From: UBA2377 sp964525935
GTDB lineage: Bacteria > Verrucomicrobiota > Verrucomicrobiia > Opitutales > Opitutaceae
Length of the DNA: 64,000 nucleotides
Reading direction: 5' to 3'
Assembly: GCA_964525935.1 (NCBI GenBank)
Contig: CAZGJZ010000005.1
Span: 124,001 to 188,000, forward strand
The notes beneath the pieces are model-generated. The model had not been told where the DNA came from. It did no database searches and worked only from the letters and a program-made list of their open reading frames with translations. Below are positions 32,655-40,941 of this stretch, piece by piece. The stretch's first letter is position 1. Every line of letters begins with the position of its first letter. The position numbers were made by a program, and so were the translations under genes.

Positions 32655-33826
32655 CCCTGCTTCAACGAGGGGACGGCGCGGAGGAGGTCGGCCTGCCAAG
32701 GAAGAAGAATGTCGTCGATGCTGGCGGGACGGCGGGCGATTTGCGCGAGCTGGGCGCGATTGGCGATGAGGGTGGCCTCGAGGCCGAGCTTGGTGGCGAC
32801 CACATCGCGGTCGGCCTTGATGCGGTCCTGCAGGGCGACCTCGGCCTGCGTCAGCGGGGCGTGACCGGGATCGCGGCCACGGCGACGGGGGAGCGTCTTG
32901 GGATCGCGGGCGAGGCCGGCCTTGAGGGCGGATGCGAGGGAATCGATGAGGCGGGCGTGGCGTTTGCCGAGATTGACGCGCGCGAGGATGGACTCGAGGG
33001 AGTCGCCGGCCTCGGCGGCTTCGGCGATGGCTTGAAGGAGCTGGTTGCCGCAGACCTTGAACGGAGGGGTGTCGAGGCGCTCGGCCTGCGCCTGGCGCCA
33101 GTGCCAGACGGCGTGAAGGGCACCGAGACCGTGGCCGCGGAGGCGTTCACTGTGACCGATGCGCCAGTCGTTTTCGTCGGGCGGGGCGAAGCCGGTGACG
33201 CCGGACTCGATCTGGGCTTCGCACTGTTGTTTGAGCCAGCCGAGGCGGTGTTTGGCGGAGAGTTCGCGGGTGAGGATGTCGCGGAGGGCGGGCAGGTGCC
33301 AGACGTCGAGCGAGGCGTAATCGAGCATCTTCTGGGTGAGCGGACGCTTGGACCAGTTGGCCTTTTGGGAATCCTTGGAGAGTTTGACGCCGAAATGGTC
33401 CTCCAAGAGGCCGGCGAGGCCGACGCGCGGGCGGTTGAGCAGCTGCGCGGCGAGCATGGTGTCGAACATGCTTTTGGGGCGAAAACGGCAGAAATCGTGC
33501 AGCAGGCGGATGTCGAAATCGCTGCCGTGCATGATGAGGTGTTTCTTGGCGAGGCGCGTCCAGAGGCCGTCGAGGGGCAGGCCGGCAAGCACGTCCACGA
33601 GAAAGACTTCCTTGCCGACGAGGAATTGGAGGAGGCAGACGCGTGTCTTGAAGTGAAACATGTTGTCCGCCTCGGTATCGAGGGAGACTTCGTCCACGCG
33701 GTCGAGGGCGGCGAGCAGCGGGGCGAGTTGGCCGGGCTGGTCGATCAGGGCGTATGCAGGAGGACGGGTGCTCACTTTCACGCCGAGCAAACGGCGGAGG
33801 CGCACGGGAAGGAAGCGTGAAATCAT
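32651..33826 (-). CDS. rnd: Ribonuclease D-like 3'-5' exonuclease
   Basis: DEDD-family exoribonuclease that trims 3' ends of tRNA precursors and other small RNAs. Motifs are SLDTEADN (first Asp and Glu), MHGSDFDIRLLHDFC (second Asp), and LDYASLDVWHLPAL (third), followed by one or two HRDC-like helical domains. With ATG 33826 it is 391 residues; a GTG at 33775 would begin at the conserved core and is equally plausible. The stop codon is supplied by the adjoining nine-base repeat. Confidence 0.9.
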   Translation of the reverse strand: MISRFLPVRLRRLLGVKVSTRPPAYALIDQPGQLAPLLAALDRVDEVSLDTEADNMFHFKTRVCLLQFLVGKEVFLVDVLAGLPLDGLWTRLAKKHLIMHGSDFDIRLLHDFCRFRPKSMFDTMLAAQLLNRPRVGLAGLLEDHFGVKLSKDSQKANWSKRPLTQKMLDYASLDVWHLPALRDILTRELSAKHRLGWLKQQCEAQIESGVTGFAPPDENDWRIGHSERLRGHGLGALHAVWHWRQAQAERLDTPPFKVCGNQLLQAIAEAAEAGDSLESILARVNLGKRHARLIDSLASALKAGLARDPKTLPRRRGRDPGHAPLTQAEVALQDRIKADRDVVATKLGLEATLIANRAQLAQIARRPASIDDILLPWQADLLRAVPSLKQG

Positions 33827-33924
33827 CAGTTGGGCGCGTCGAGCGAGCCCGGGGCAACGCTCAGCGCTGGCGGCCGAACGTTCAACGCCCAAGTGAGGAG
33901 AAAACGGCCGAAGATCGTGAAAAA

Positions 33925-34803
33925 TCAGCCGGTCCAGGCCGTAAGAAAGGCGTCGATCAGCAATGGAAGGTCAGGACTGTAGCCACCTTCCAAAATCGCG
34001 GCGGCGGGCAGGCGGGTTTCGCGCAGCCAGCGGCCGAGGGTGGCGAAATCCTCGGTTTCGAGGGTCATTTCGGTGATGGGATCGCGGGCGTAGGCGTCGA
34101 AGCCGGCGGAAACGAGGATAAGGTCGGGCTTGAAGGCGACGACGGCGTCGAGGGAGGCGCGAAGGTCGGCCATATGGGCGGCGCGCGGGGTGTGGGGCGC
34201 GACGGGCCAGTTGAGGCAGTTGTCGAACGAGGTCGTGCCGGTGCCGGGGTAGCCGGGGAATTGATGGACCGAAGTGAAAAGGATGTCGGAACGGTTGCGG
34301 AGAATAGCTTCGGTGCCGTTGCCGTGGTGGGCGTCGAAGTCCCAGACGGCGATGCGACGGGAAGCGGCGGCGGCGCGAGAGCGTTGGGCGTGCAGTGCGG
34401 CGAGGGCGATTTGGTTCAGGTAACAGAAGCCCATCGCCTGGCCGGCGGTCGCGTGATGGCCGGGCGGGCGCATGAGGGAGAACGCCGGGCCGCTGCCGGC
34501 GAGAGCATGATCGGTGGCGGCGAGCGCAGCGGAGACGGCGCGGCGGGCGTGGTCGCCGATGCCGGGAAAGAAAGGCGTGTCGGCATCGAAGTCGCGCGGT
34601 TGTGCGAGGCGCTTGAGGTGGGCGGGCGTGTGGGCGAGCGCGAGGGTGGCGTCGGTGATCGCGGTGGCGGGCGGGGGGACGCGGAATTCCCAATCGGGAT
34701 GCGCAGCGCGAAGGTGCGCGGCACTGCGGATGACGCGGGCGGGTTGCTCGGGCCGCATCGAGGAGCCGTAGTCGGCGCACTGCGGATCGTGGAGGATGAG
34801 CAT
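33925..34803 (-). CDS. Histone-deacetylase-superfamily hydrolase
   Basis: Zinc amidohydrolase of the acetoin-utilisation/acetylpolyamine amidohydrolase type, 292 residues. The active-site series is complete: LMRPPGHHATAGQAMGF, VWDFDAHHGNGTEAIL, SVHQFPGYPGTG, SAGFDAYARDP and LEGGYSP. In bacteria these remove acetyl groups from polyamines or proteins; the substrate here is unknown. ATG 34803 gives the natural family N-terminus (MLILHDPQCADYG). It is divergent from queC across a nine-base inverted repeat. Confidence 0.9.
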   Translation of the reverse strand: MLILHDPQCADYGSSMRPEQPARVIRSAAHLRAAHPDWEFRVPPPATAITDATLALAHTPAHLKRLAQPRDFDADTPFFPGIGDHARRAVSAALAATDHALAGSGPAFSLMRPPGHHATAGQAMGFCYLNQIALAALHAQRSRAAAASRRIAVWDFDAHHGNGTEAILRNRSDILFTSVHQFPGYPGTGTTSFDNCLNWPVAPHTPRAAHMADLRASLDAVVAFKPDLILVSAGFDAYARDPITEMTLETEDFATLGRWLRETRLPAAAILEGGYSPDLPLLIDAFLTAWTG

Positions 34804-34809
34804 GAGGCA

Positions 34810-34895
34810 ATGGCCGCAAAAAGGCGCAGAAGGCGCAAGAAACGAAGCGCGGACGATTTTTAGTTTTTGCGCTTTAGGTGTCTTTTTGCGGCCAT
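34810..34895. repeat. Nine-base-period inverted repeat between the HDAC gene and queC
   Basis: The arms ATGGCCGCAAAAAG (34810-34823) and CTTTTTGCGGCCAT (34882-34895) pair perfectly over 14 bp. Inner units (GGCGCAGAA, GGCGCAAGA) repeat at 9 bp. The right arm includes the first two bases of the queC ATG at 34894. Confidence 0.85.
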
Positions 34896-35592
34896 GATCC
34901 CGATGAAAGTCGTTGTGCTTTGTTCCGGGGGGATGGATTCCGTGGCGGCGCTCCATTGGGCGCGGCGGGAGCATGCCGTCGCGGCGGTGCTGAGCTTTGA
35001 CTACGGGGCGAAGCACAATCACCGGGAGATTCCGTTTGCGGCGGAGCACGCGGCGCTGGTGGGCGCGCGGCACGAGGTGATCGCGCTGGATTTTGTGAAC
35101 CGGCTGTTTGCGTCGGATCTGCTGAAGAGCGGCGGGGAAATCCCCGAGGGTCACTACGAGGCGGCGAACATGAAGCAGACGGTGGTGCCGTTTCGAAATG
35201 CGATCATGCTTTCGATCGCGTGCGGGTTCGCGGAAAGCGTCGGCGCGGAAGGGCTCGTGATCGCGGCGCATGGCGGCGACCACGCGATCTATCCGGATTG
35301 CCGCGAGGACTTCATGCAGGCGATGGGCGACGCGATGCGGCTGGGGACTTACGCGGGCGTGAAGCTGCTGCGGCCGTTTATTGCGATGACGAAGGGCGAA
35401 ATCGCCGCCGAAGGCGCGCGGCTCGGCGTGGATTTTGCGCGGACCTGGTCGTGTTACAAAGGCGGCGCGGTGCACTGCGGGAAATGCGGGACGTGCGTGG
35501 AGCGACGCGAGGCGTTTGCGCTGGCGGGAGTGAAGGATCCGACGGCGTATGCGTTTACCGGCGAACTGCCGGGAAAGCCGAAGACCGTTTAA
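34894..35592 (+). CDS. queC: 7-cyano-7-deazaguanine synthase QueC
   Basis: ATP-dependent conversion of 7-carboxy-7-deazaguanine to preQ0 in queuosine synthesis. The 232 residues carry the PP-loop VVLCSGGMDSVAAL, FDYGAKHNHREI, VPFRNAIMLSIA, AHGGDHAIYPDCR, and the zinc Cys cluster CYKGGAVHCGKCGTC. ATG 34894 lies in the repeat arm; ATG 34903 (MKVVVLCSGG) is an equally good start. The stop TAA falls at the edge of the next repeat. queE follows 111 bp downstream. Confidence 0.95.
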   Translation: MIPMKVVVLCSGGMDSVAALHWARREHAVAAVLSFDYGAKHNHREIPFAAEHAALVGARHEVIALDFVNRLFASDLLKSGGEIPEGHYEAANMKQTVVPFRNAIMLSIACGFAESVGAEGLVIAAHGGDHAIYPDCREDFMQAMGDAMRLGTYAGVKLLRPFIAMTKGEIAAEGARLGVDFARTWSCYKGGAVHCGKCGTCVERREAFALAGVKDPTAYAFTGELPGKPKTV

Positions 35593-35692
35593 CCACGGAT
35601 TGCACAGATCATACCGGATCCGGAGGAGAAACCACGAAACCCACGAAATGCACGAAGCCGGTTTATCCGTGCCGATCCGTGAAATCCGTGGT
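35590..35692. repeat. Nine-base-period repeat between queC and queE
   Basis: ACCACGGATT at 35592 mirrors AATCCGTGGT near 35690, with 9-bp units between, and a second array (CCACGAAAC, CCACGAAAT, GCACGAAGC) at 35631-35657. The queC stop TAA is at its left edge. No promoter or riboswitch is evident before queE. Confidence 0.8.
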
Positions 35693-35703
35693 CAAAAATT
35701 CCG

Positions 35704-36399
35704 ATGCTAATTTCCGAGCTGTTTTATTCGATTCAGGGCGAAGGGGAACTGACGGGCGTGCCGTCGGTATTTGTGCGCACGAGTGGCTGCAACCTGCGGT
35801 GCAACTGGTGCGACACGCCCTACGCCTCGTGGAATCCCGAGGGAAAGCCGATGACGGTCGCGGCCATCGTCGATGCGGTGCGCGCGCACAAGTCGGCGCG
35901 GCATGTGGTGCTGACGGGTGGCGAGCCGATGATCGCGAAGGAAATCCGCGAACTGGCGGGCGAACTCAAGGCGTTGCACTACCACATCACGATTGAGACG
36001 GCGGCGACGGTGGCGCCGGAGGGTGTGGCGTGCGACCTGGCATCGATGTCGCCGAAGTTGCTGAACTCGGCGCCGGACGACCGGTTGAGCCAGCCATGGC
36101 GGAAGAAACACGAGTCGCTGCGCTGGCAGCCGGAGGTGGTGCGCGCCTGGGTCGATGCGTATGCGTATCAGTTCAAATTTGTCGTCGCGCAGCCGGGTGA
36201 CGTGGACGAACTCGAAGGCATGCTGGCGTCGCTGAAGCGCGACATCCCGCGGCACAAGGTGCTGCTGATGCCGGAGGGAACGACGATGGAAAAGCTGCGT
36301 GGCCGCGCGGGCTGGCTGTCGGACTTGTGCAAGGCGCGCGGCTTCCGCTACGCGCACCGGTTGCACGTCGAACTTTATGGCAACAAACGCGGCACCTGA
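35704..36399 (+). CDS. queE: 7-carboxy-7-deazaguanine synthase QueE
   Basis: Radical-SAM enzyme that contracts 6-carboxytetrahydropterin to 7-carboxy-7-deazaguanine, the substrate of QueC. The 231 residues start with MLISELFYSIQGEGELTGVP, the cluster motif CNLRCNWCDTPYASW is present, and TGGEPM follows. QueD is not in the window. The 3' end overlaps the exoD-like gene by 23 bp. Confidence 0.95.
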   Translation: MLISELFYSIQGEGELTGVPSVFVRTSGCNLRCNWCDTPYASWNPEGKPMTVAAIVDAVRAHKSARHVVLTGGEPMIAKEIRELAGELKALHYHITIETAATVAPEGVACDLASMSPKLLNSAPDDRLSQPWRKKHESLRWQPEVVRAWVDAYAYQFKFVVAQPGDVDELEGMLASLKRDIPRHKVLLMPEGTTMEKLRGRAGWLSDLCKARGFRYAHRLHVELYGNKRGT

Positions 36400-37042
36400 C
36401 GCGGCCGCGGGGTCGGCGGGAAAACCCCGGCCGCGCAAGCTGTCGGAGGAACTGGCGGAGTTGCGCGGCCGCTTCGCGTTGAAGCCGGTGACGCTGCGCG
36501 AGGTGATCTACACGCTGCGCGGCCGGGCGTATGTGTTGCTGCTGCTGTTGCTCGCCCTGCCCTTCATCACGCCGATTCCGCTGCCGGGGTTGTCGACGCC
36601 GTTCGGGCTGGCAATTGCGTTCATCGCGCTGCGGCTGACGCTCGGGCAGCGGCCGTGGCTGCCGATGAAGCTGCAGCGCAAGGAGCTGCCGGCGGGGTTT
36701 TTCGTGAAAGTGTTTGCCGTGGCGGCAAAAGTGCTGGCGTTTCTGGAGAAGTTTTTGCGCCCGCGGCTGACGGCGCTGAGCGATTCCCCGCTACTGCTCC
36801 GGTTGCACGCGTTATTTATCTTCGTCGCGGCGCTCTCATTGTTGCTGCCGCTGCCGATCCCGTTTACGAACTCGTTTCCGGCGTGGGCGATTTTGCTGAT
36901 CGCCGCCGGCATGCTGGAGCGCGACGGGCTGTTTATTTTGATGGGCTACGCGGTGTTCGCGGCGGGCGTTGCGTATTTCGTGCTACTCGGGGAAGCGGCG
37001 GAGCGGCTGATGAAGTCGCTGGTGCACTGGATCACAGGGTGA
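36377..37042 (+). CDS. ExoD-family membrane protein
   Basis: The 221 residues match the ExoD family, named for a rhizobial exopolysaccharide locus: an N-terminal amphipathic region (LSEELAELRGRF, LTLREVIYTLRGRAY), then membrane segments LLLLLALPFITPIPLPGLS, a second near 140-160 (FIFVAALSLLLPLPIPF), and two at the C-terminus. The molecular function is not established. ATG 36377 lies inside the end of queE, suggesting the two are translated from one message. Confidence 0.87.
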   Translation: MATNAAPDAAAGSAGKPRPRKLSEELAELRGRFALKPVTLREVIYTLRGRAYVLLLLLLALPFITPIPLPGLSTPFGLAIAFIALRLTLGQRPWLPMKLQRKELPAGFFVKVFAVAAKVLAFLEKFLRPRLTALSDSPLLLRLHALFIFVAALSLLLPLPIPFTNSFPAWAILLIAAGMLERDGLFILMGYAVFAAGVAYFVLLGEAAERLMKSLVHWITG

Positions 37043-37047
37043 GCCGA

Positions 37048-37078
37048 GCGCCCGGGCAACGGCCGGGCCTGCAAGGCG
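37048..37078. repeat. GGCCCGGCC-type palindromic repeat
   Basis: GCCCGGGC-AAC-GGCCGGGC pairs imperfectly just after the exoD-like stop. Third copy of the type seen at 10308 and 30889. Confidence 0.6.
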
Positions 37079-37087
37079 GGCGGGCGG

Positions 37088-37105
37088 CCTGACGCTACCG
37101 TCAGG
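37088..37105. terminator. Hairpin at the nagB stop
   Basis: CCTGACG and CGTCAGG form a 7-bp stem with a 4-base loop between the convergent exoD-like and nagB genes. The nagB stop codon is inside it. Confidence 0.45.
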
Positions 37106-37886
37106 TGTGTTTTTGCCAGTCGAACTTGTTGCGGTCGATCCAGCGGTAGTGGTCGGCGTAGCGGAGGCCGGCGGCGGAGTTCTCGTCGAGGATCACGGTT
37201 GTGCGCGGGTGTTGTTGCAGCGCGGAGCCAGGACAGATTGCGGAGAGCGGGCCCTCGATCATGTGTTCGACGGCGCGGACCTTGGCCGGCCCGAAGGCGA
37301 GGAGCAGGCAGCGGCGGGCGTCGAGGATGGTGCCGATGCCCATCGTGATGGCGTGCTTCGGCATGGCGGTGAGGGAGCCGAAGACGGCGCTGTTATCCTG
37401 AAGGGTCTGCTCGGAGAGAATCTTGATCCACGTGCGCGAGCGAAGGGAACCGGTGGGCTCGTTGAAGCCGATGTGACCGTTGCGACCGAGGCCGAGGAGC
37501 TGGAGGTCGATGCCACCGGCGTCGAGGATGCGCTGCTCATAGCCGCGGCACTCGGCGTGGAGATCGGTGGCGGTGCCGTTGGGCACGTGGGTGCGCTTCA
37601 CGTCGATGTTGATGTGGCGGAAAAGATTTTCCTGCATGAACCAGCGGTAGGACTGGTCGTGGGTGGCAGGGAGGCCGACGTATTCGTCGAGGTTGAACGT
37701 CGTGACACGGCTGAAATCGAGGCCTTCCTCACGGTGCATGCGGATGAGCTCCTTGTAGAGCTGGAGCGGCGTGCGCCCGGTGGCGAGGCCGAGGACGGCG
37801 TCCGGTTTTTCGCGCACCACGCGGGCGATGATTTTGGCGCCGAGGGCGCAACCGATGTCGATGCTGTCGCGAATGAGGACTTCCAT
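37101..37886 (-). CDS. nagB: Glucosamine-6-phosphate deaminase
   Basis: Converts glucosamine 6-phosphate to fructose 6-phosphate and ammonia, feeding amino sugars into glycolysis. The 261 residues contain LGLATGRTPLQLYKELI, TTFNLDEYVGLPATHDQSYRWFM, LGLGRNGHIGFNEPTG and HAITMGIGTIL, the complete active-site set. ATG 37886 (MEVLIRDSIDIG) is the natural start; the frame is open 13 codons further. No other nag genes are near. Murein recycling could use it, but that is inference. Confidence 0.95.
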   Translation of the reverse strand: MEVLIRDSIDIGCALGAKIIARVVREKPDAVLGLATGRTPLQLYKELIRMHREEGLDFSRVTTFNLDEYVGLPATHDQSYRWFMQENLFRHINIDVKRTHVPNGTATDLHAECRGYEQRILDAGGIDLQLLGLGRNGHIGFNEPTGSLRSRTWIKILSEQTLQDNSAVFGSLTAMPKHAITMGIGTILDARRCLLLAFGPAKVRAVEHMIEGPLSAICPGSALQQHPRTTVILDENSAAGLRYADHYRWIDRNKFDWQKHT

Positions 37887-37968
37887 GGCGCGGAAAGGGT
37901 TAGCGCGCGCCGGAGCGGGCGACAAGCGTTGTGTGGGTCATGGGGTGAATGAAGCCACGCATTGGGAC

Positions 37969-37987
37969 TAGAGACCCCCGGCTACAT
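37969..37987. repeat. Fragment of the GTAGCCGGG-type repeat
   Basis: GGGACTAGAGACCCCCGGCTAC resembles the end of the cloverleaf-like repeat at 27445-27520. It lies just downstream of the feo operon, between it and nagB. Confidence 0.45.
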
Positions 37988-38008
37988 CAAACCGGAGCCA
38001 TCGCAGGC

Positions 38009-38173
38009 TTACTTCTTCAGCCGGGCCTGGAGTTTTTTTACCTCGGGGCTGATGGCGCCGCACTCCCCTGCCCCGCAGCCGCCGGATTTTTTGCGGAAGG
38101 CGCGACGAACCAACCACACGGCGGCGATCGCGACGGCGAGCAGGGCGAGCAGGGTTTGAAGTTCGGGCGTCAT
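38009..38173 (-). CDS. FeoB-associated Cys-rich membrane protein
   Basis: A 54-residue protein found by reading the minus strand after feoB. It has one membrane segment (about residues 7-22, TLLALLAVAIAAVWLV), basic residues RRAFRKK, the Cys motif GGCGAGECG, and a short charged tail. This is the layout of the small Cys-rich proteins that accompany FeoB. The ATG lies 7 bp after the feoB stop, so it is the last gene of the feo operon. The role in iron uptake is inferred from position and family. Confidence 0.85.
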   Translation of the reverse strand: MTPELQTLLALLAVAIAAVWLVRRAFRKKSGGCGAGECGAISPEVKKLQARLKK

Positions 38174-38180
38174 CTATTTC

Positions 38181-40310
38181 TCAGAAGCCGAGGGCGCGGC
38201 CGATTTGGTAGACGAGGAGGCTGAGGAGCCAGGCGGTGCCGGTCATGTAGGCGATTTGGAAGAGCGGCCAGCGCCAGCTGTTGGTCTCGCGTTTCACCAC
38301 GGCCACGGTGCTCACGCACTGCATGGCGAAGACGTAGAAAATCATCAGCGTGAAACAAACCAGCGGCGTAAAGAGCGGCGCGCCGCCGGGCCATTTGGCG
38401 GCGAGCAAGGCCTGGCGCAACGGGGCGGTGTCTGCGTCGTCGTCGCCCTGGGCGTTGAAGACGACGCTCATGGTGCTGACGAAAACCTCACGGGCGGCGA
38501 ACGACGTGATGAGGCCGATGCCGATCTGCCAGTCGAAGCCGAGCGGCTTGATAACCGGCTCGATGAAGTGGCCGGCCTGACCGGCGTAGCTTTGCGCGAG
38601 TTGCTCGGTGGCGGTCGCACCTTCGGGGGCCTTGGGATAGGCGGCGAGGAACCAAAGGATGATGCTGATGCCGAGGATGACGGTGCCGGCGCGACGGAGG
38701 AAAATCCACCCGCGCTCGAGCATGTGGAGCGTGACGTCTTTCAGGCGCGGGAGGTGATACGGCGGCAGCTCCATGATCATGAGCGGTGGCTCGCCCTTGA
38801 GGAGCGTGCGCTTGAAGAGCCAGGCGAAGCCGAAGGCGCCGAAGGTGCCGAGCGCATACATGAGAATCATGATGCCGACCTTGGTGACGAGGGGCACGCG
38901 GTCGCCAGGGACGAGCGCGGCGATCATGAGCAGGTAAACGGGCAGGCGCGCCGAGCAGCTCATGAGCGGCGCGACGAGGATGGTGACGAGGCGGTCCTTG
39001 GCGTTTTCGATGGTGCGCGTGGCCATGATGCCGGGGATGGCGCAGGCGTAGGAGCTGAGGAGCGGGATGAAGCTTTTGCCGTTGAGGCCGACGCGGCTCA
39101 TGAGGCGGTCCATGATGAAGGCGGCGCGGGCCATGTAGCCGGTGCTTTCGAGGAGGCCGATGAAGAAGAACAGGATGAGAATCTGCGGGAGGAAAATTAC
39201 GACACCGCCCACACCGGCAATGGCACCGTCGGTGATGAGGTCGCGGAAATCGCCGGCGGGCATGGCCGATTTTACCCAGTCACTGAGCGCAGCCATGTGG
39301 CCGTCGATCCAGTTCATCGGATACTCGGCGAAGGTGAAGATGCTGAAAAAGAGCAGCGTCATCACGGAGCCGAGGACAATCCAACCCCAGAGGGGATGAG
39401 TCACGACGGCGTCGATGCGGTCGCTGGTGGTTGGGCCGCGATTGGCGGCGGATTGCTGGACAATGTCGCTGCAGAGGCGGCCGATGACTTCGTAGCGGGA
39501 GTTGACGAGGGTGCCGGCCCAGTCGGTCCCCTCGCCTTCCCAGCGCTTTTGCCAGGCTTGAAGAATTTCGGCGGTGCGCGCGCTAAGCGGCGTGGAGCCG
39601 GCGACGCGGACGGAGTCCTGATCGGTGAGAAGCAGGAGTGCTTCGGCGCGGGCGATGAGCGGGGATTTGCCGTCGTGCGTGGTGAGCGAGGCCTGGAGCT
39701 CGGTGACGGCCGAGGCGATGGCCGGCGGCACATCCCACGCGTGGCGCGAGAGCGGGAGATCGGGGCGGCTCATGGCGAGCTTGAGCTCGATGAGGCCCTT
39801 GCCGTTGACGGCTTCACAGGCGATGACGGGGATGCCGAGTTCGTGTTCGAGGCGCGTGAGGCGGAGATGGAGGCCGGCGGCGGCGGCGAGATCCATCATA
39901 TTGACGACGAGGATGACGGGGCGTCCGAGGTCGAGAATCTGGTGAACGAGGTAGAGGTTTCGTTCGAGATTGGTCGCGTCGATGATGCAGAGGATGCGGT
40001 CGGGCTGGGCGGTGTCGGCGCGGCGGCCGAGAAGCACATCGCGGGTGACGGCTTCGTCGGGCGAGCGCGCGGCGAGCGAATACGCGCCGGGCAAATCGAT
40101 CACCGTGATGGGCTGGCCATGCTGCGAGTAGGCGGTGCCGACTTTTTTCTCAACGGTGACGCCGGGATAGTTGCCGACCTTTTGTTTCAGGCCGGTGAGG
40201 GCGTTGAAGAGCGTGCTCTTGCCGCAGTTCGGATTACCGACGAGGGCGTAGACGGGTTGGCGCGGGGCCGCGGGCGCGGGCTTCTTGGAAATGTGCGGAG
40301 GCAGGGCCAT
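38181..40310 (-). CDS. feoB: Ferrous iron transporter FeoB
   Basis: Inner-membrane Fe(II) transporter with a cytosolic G domain. The 709 residues begin with VGNPNCGKSTLFNALTG (G1), NYPGVTVEKK (G2), IDLPGAYSL (G3) and VNMMDL (G4), followed by the transmembrane core with two Gate motifs, around FAEYPMNWIDGHM and the conserved FIPLLSSYACAIPGIMATR, and a C-terminal half with several membrane helices. It lies between feoA and the small Cys-rich gene. No FeoC is seen. Confidence 0.97.
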   Translation of the reverse strand: MALPPHISKKPAPAAPRQPVYALVGNPNCGKSTLFNALTGLKQKVGNYPGVTVEKKVGTAYSQHGQPITVIDLPGAYSLAARSPDEAVTRDVLLGRRADTAQPDRILCIIDATNLERNLYLVHQILDLGRPVILVVNMMDLAAAAGLHLRLTRLEHELGIPVIACEAVNGKGLIELKLAMSRPDLPLSRHAWDVPPAIASAVTELQASLTTHDGKSPLIARAEALLLLTDQDSVRVAGSTPLSARTAEILQAWQKRWEGEGTDWAGTLVNSRYEVIGRLCSDIVQQSAANRGPTTSDRIDAVVTHPLWGWIVLGSVMTLLFFSIFTFAEYPMNWIDGHMAALSDWVKSAMPAGDFRDLITDGAIAGVGGVVIFLPQILILFFFIGLLESTGYMARAAFIMDRLMSRVGLNGKSFIPLLSSYACAIPGIMATRTIENAKDRLVTILVAPLMSCSARLPVYLLMIAALVPGDRVPLVTKVGIMILMYALGTFGAFGFAWLFKRTLLKGEPPLMIMELPPYHLPRLKDVTLHMLERGWIFLRRAGTVILGISIILWFLAAYPKAPEGATATEQLAQSYAGQAGHFIEPVIKPLGFDWQIGIGLITSFAAREVFVSTMSVVFNAQGDDDADTAPLRQALLAAKWPGGAPLFTPLVCFTLMIFYVFAMQCVSTVAVVKRETNSWRWPLFQIAYMTGTAWLLSLLVYQIGRALGF

Positions 40311-40322
40311 GGCGCGGCTTAA

Positions 40323-40559
40323 TCAGACGGGCTCGACGAGAACGTGCTCGGCCTCGGTTTTGCGCAGCGTGAGATGGTAACCGCGGAGTTTGATTTCGAG
40401 CGGATCGCCCAGTGGCGCGGTGCGCACGAGGGTGAGCGAGGTGCCGCTGAGGAGTCCCATCTCGCGCAGACGGGTGAAGGCGGCGCCGGTCTTGGGAAAT
40501 TCGCGGATGACGGCGGTGGCGCCGACGGGCAGCTGGGAGAGTTTGATCGGCGCGGCCAC
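40323..40559 (-). CDS. feoA: FeoA domain protein (second copy)
   Basis: The 78-residue SH3-like FeoA domain, started at GTG 40559 (MAAPIKLSQLPVG when initiated). It shows LSQLPVGATAVI, RLREMGLLSGTSLTLV and a C-terminal LRKTEAEHVLVEPV. FeoA is thought to bind the FeoB G domain. It lies 12 bp before feoB and 10 bp after the first feoA gene. The frame is open further upstream, but that overlaps the other feoA. Confidence 0.9.
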   Translation of the reverse strand: MAAPIKLSQLPVGATAVIREFPKTGAAFTRLREMGLLSGTSLTLVRTAPLGDPLEIKLRGYHLTLRKTEAEHVLVEPV

Positions 40560-40569
40560 GGCAGCAGGC

Positions 40570-40824
40570 TCAGCGCGAACCGGTGATCTGTTCGACGAGG
40601 ATGCGTTGAGCGGCACCGTGGCTGAGGGCGATGCGCGTGCCGTTGATCTGGCAGAGAATGGTCGTGTCGCCGGAGATTTTCGTGACGAAGGCGTTTTCGC
40701 CAAAACCCATCTCGCGGACGCGCTGGCAGAAGTCCTCCTCGCCCTTCAACTCGCACACGCGGCCGGTGGCACCAGCAGGAAGCTGGCAGAGCAGAAGCGG
40801 CGAATGGGGGCGCGATTGATTCAC
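40570..40824 (-). CDS. feoA: FeoA domain protein (first copy)
   Basis: An 84-residue FeoA domain (LCQLPAGATGRVCEL, RVREMGFGENAFVTKI, ALSHGAAQRILVEQI). It differs clearly from the second copy, so the pair is old rather than a fresh duplication. The start is GTG 40824. It is the first gene of the feoA-feoA-feoB operon. The terminator of the atp operon lies about 70 bp upstream. Confidence 0.9.
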   Translation of the reverse strand: MNQSRPHSPLLLCQLPAGATGRVCELKGEEDFCQRVREMGFGENAFVTKISGDTTILCQINGTRIALSHGAAQRILVEQITGSR

Positions 40825-40893
40825 GGAAAGCGAAGGTTGAACCCACTGAGACTGAGTTTCAAGGGCAACATGGGTTTTAACGGAGAAAAGAAA

Positions 40894-40917
40894 AGCGCGG
40901 TCGGGAAAGACCGCGCT
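40894..40917 (-). terminator. Intrinsic terminator of the ATP synthase operon
   Basis: Read leftward, AGCGCGGTC and GACCGCGCT form a 9-bp perfect stem with a 6-base loop, followed by TTTTCTTTTC. It lies 24 bp after the atpC stop and is the clearest intrinsic terminator in the window. Confidence 0.9.
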
Positions 40918-40941
40918 GGGAAAGCCAAACTGTCGTAACGA

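Noticed and set aside
38205..40322. A 705-codon open frame on the plus strand
   Set aside because: Antisense to feoB, whose motifs are unmistakable; the composition is that of a reading-frame shadow.
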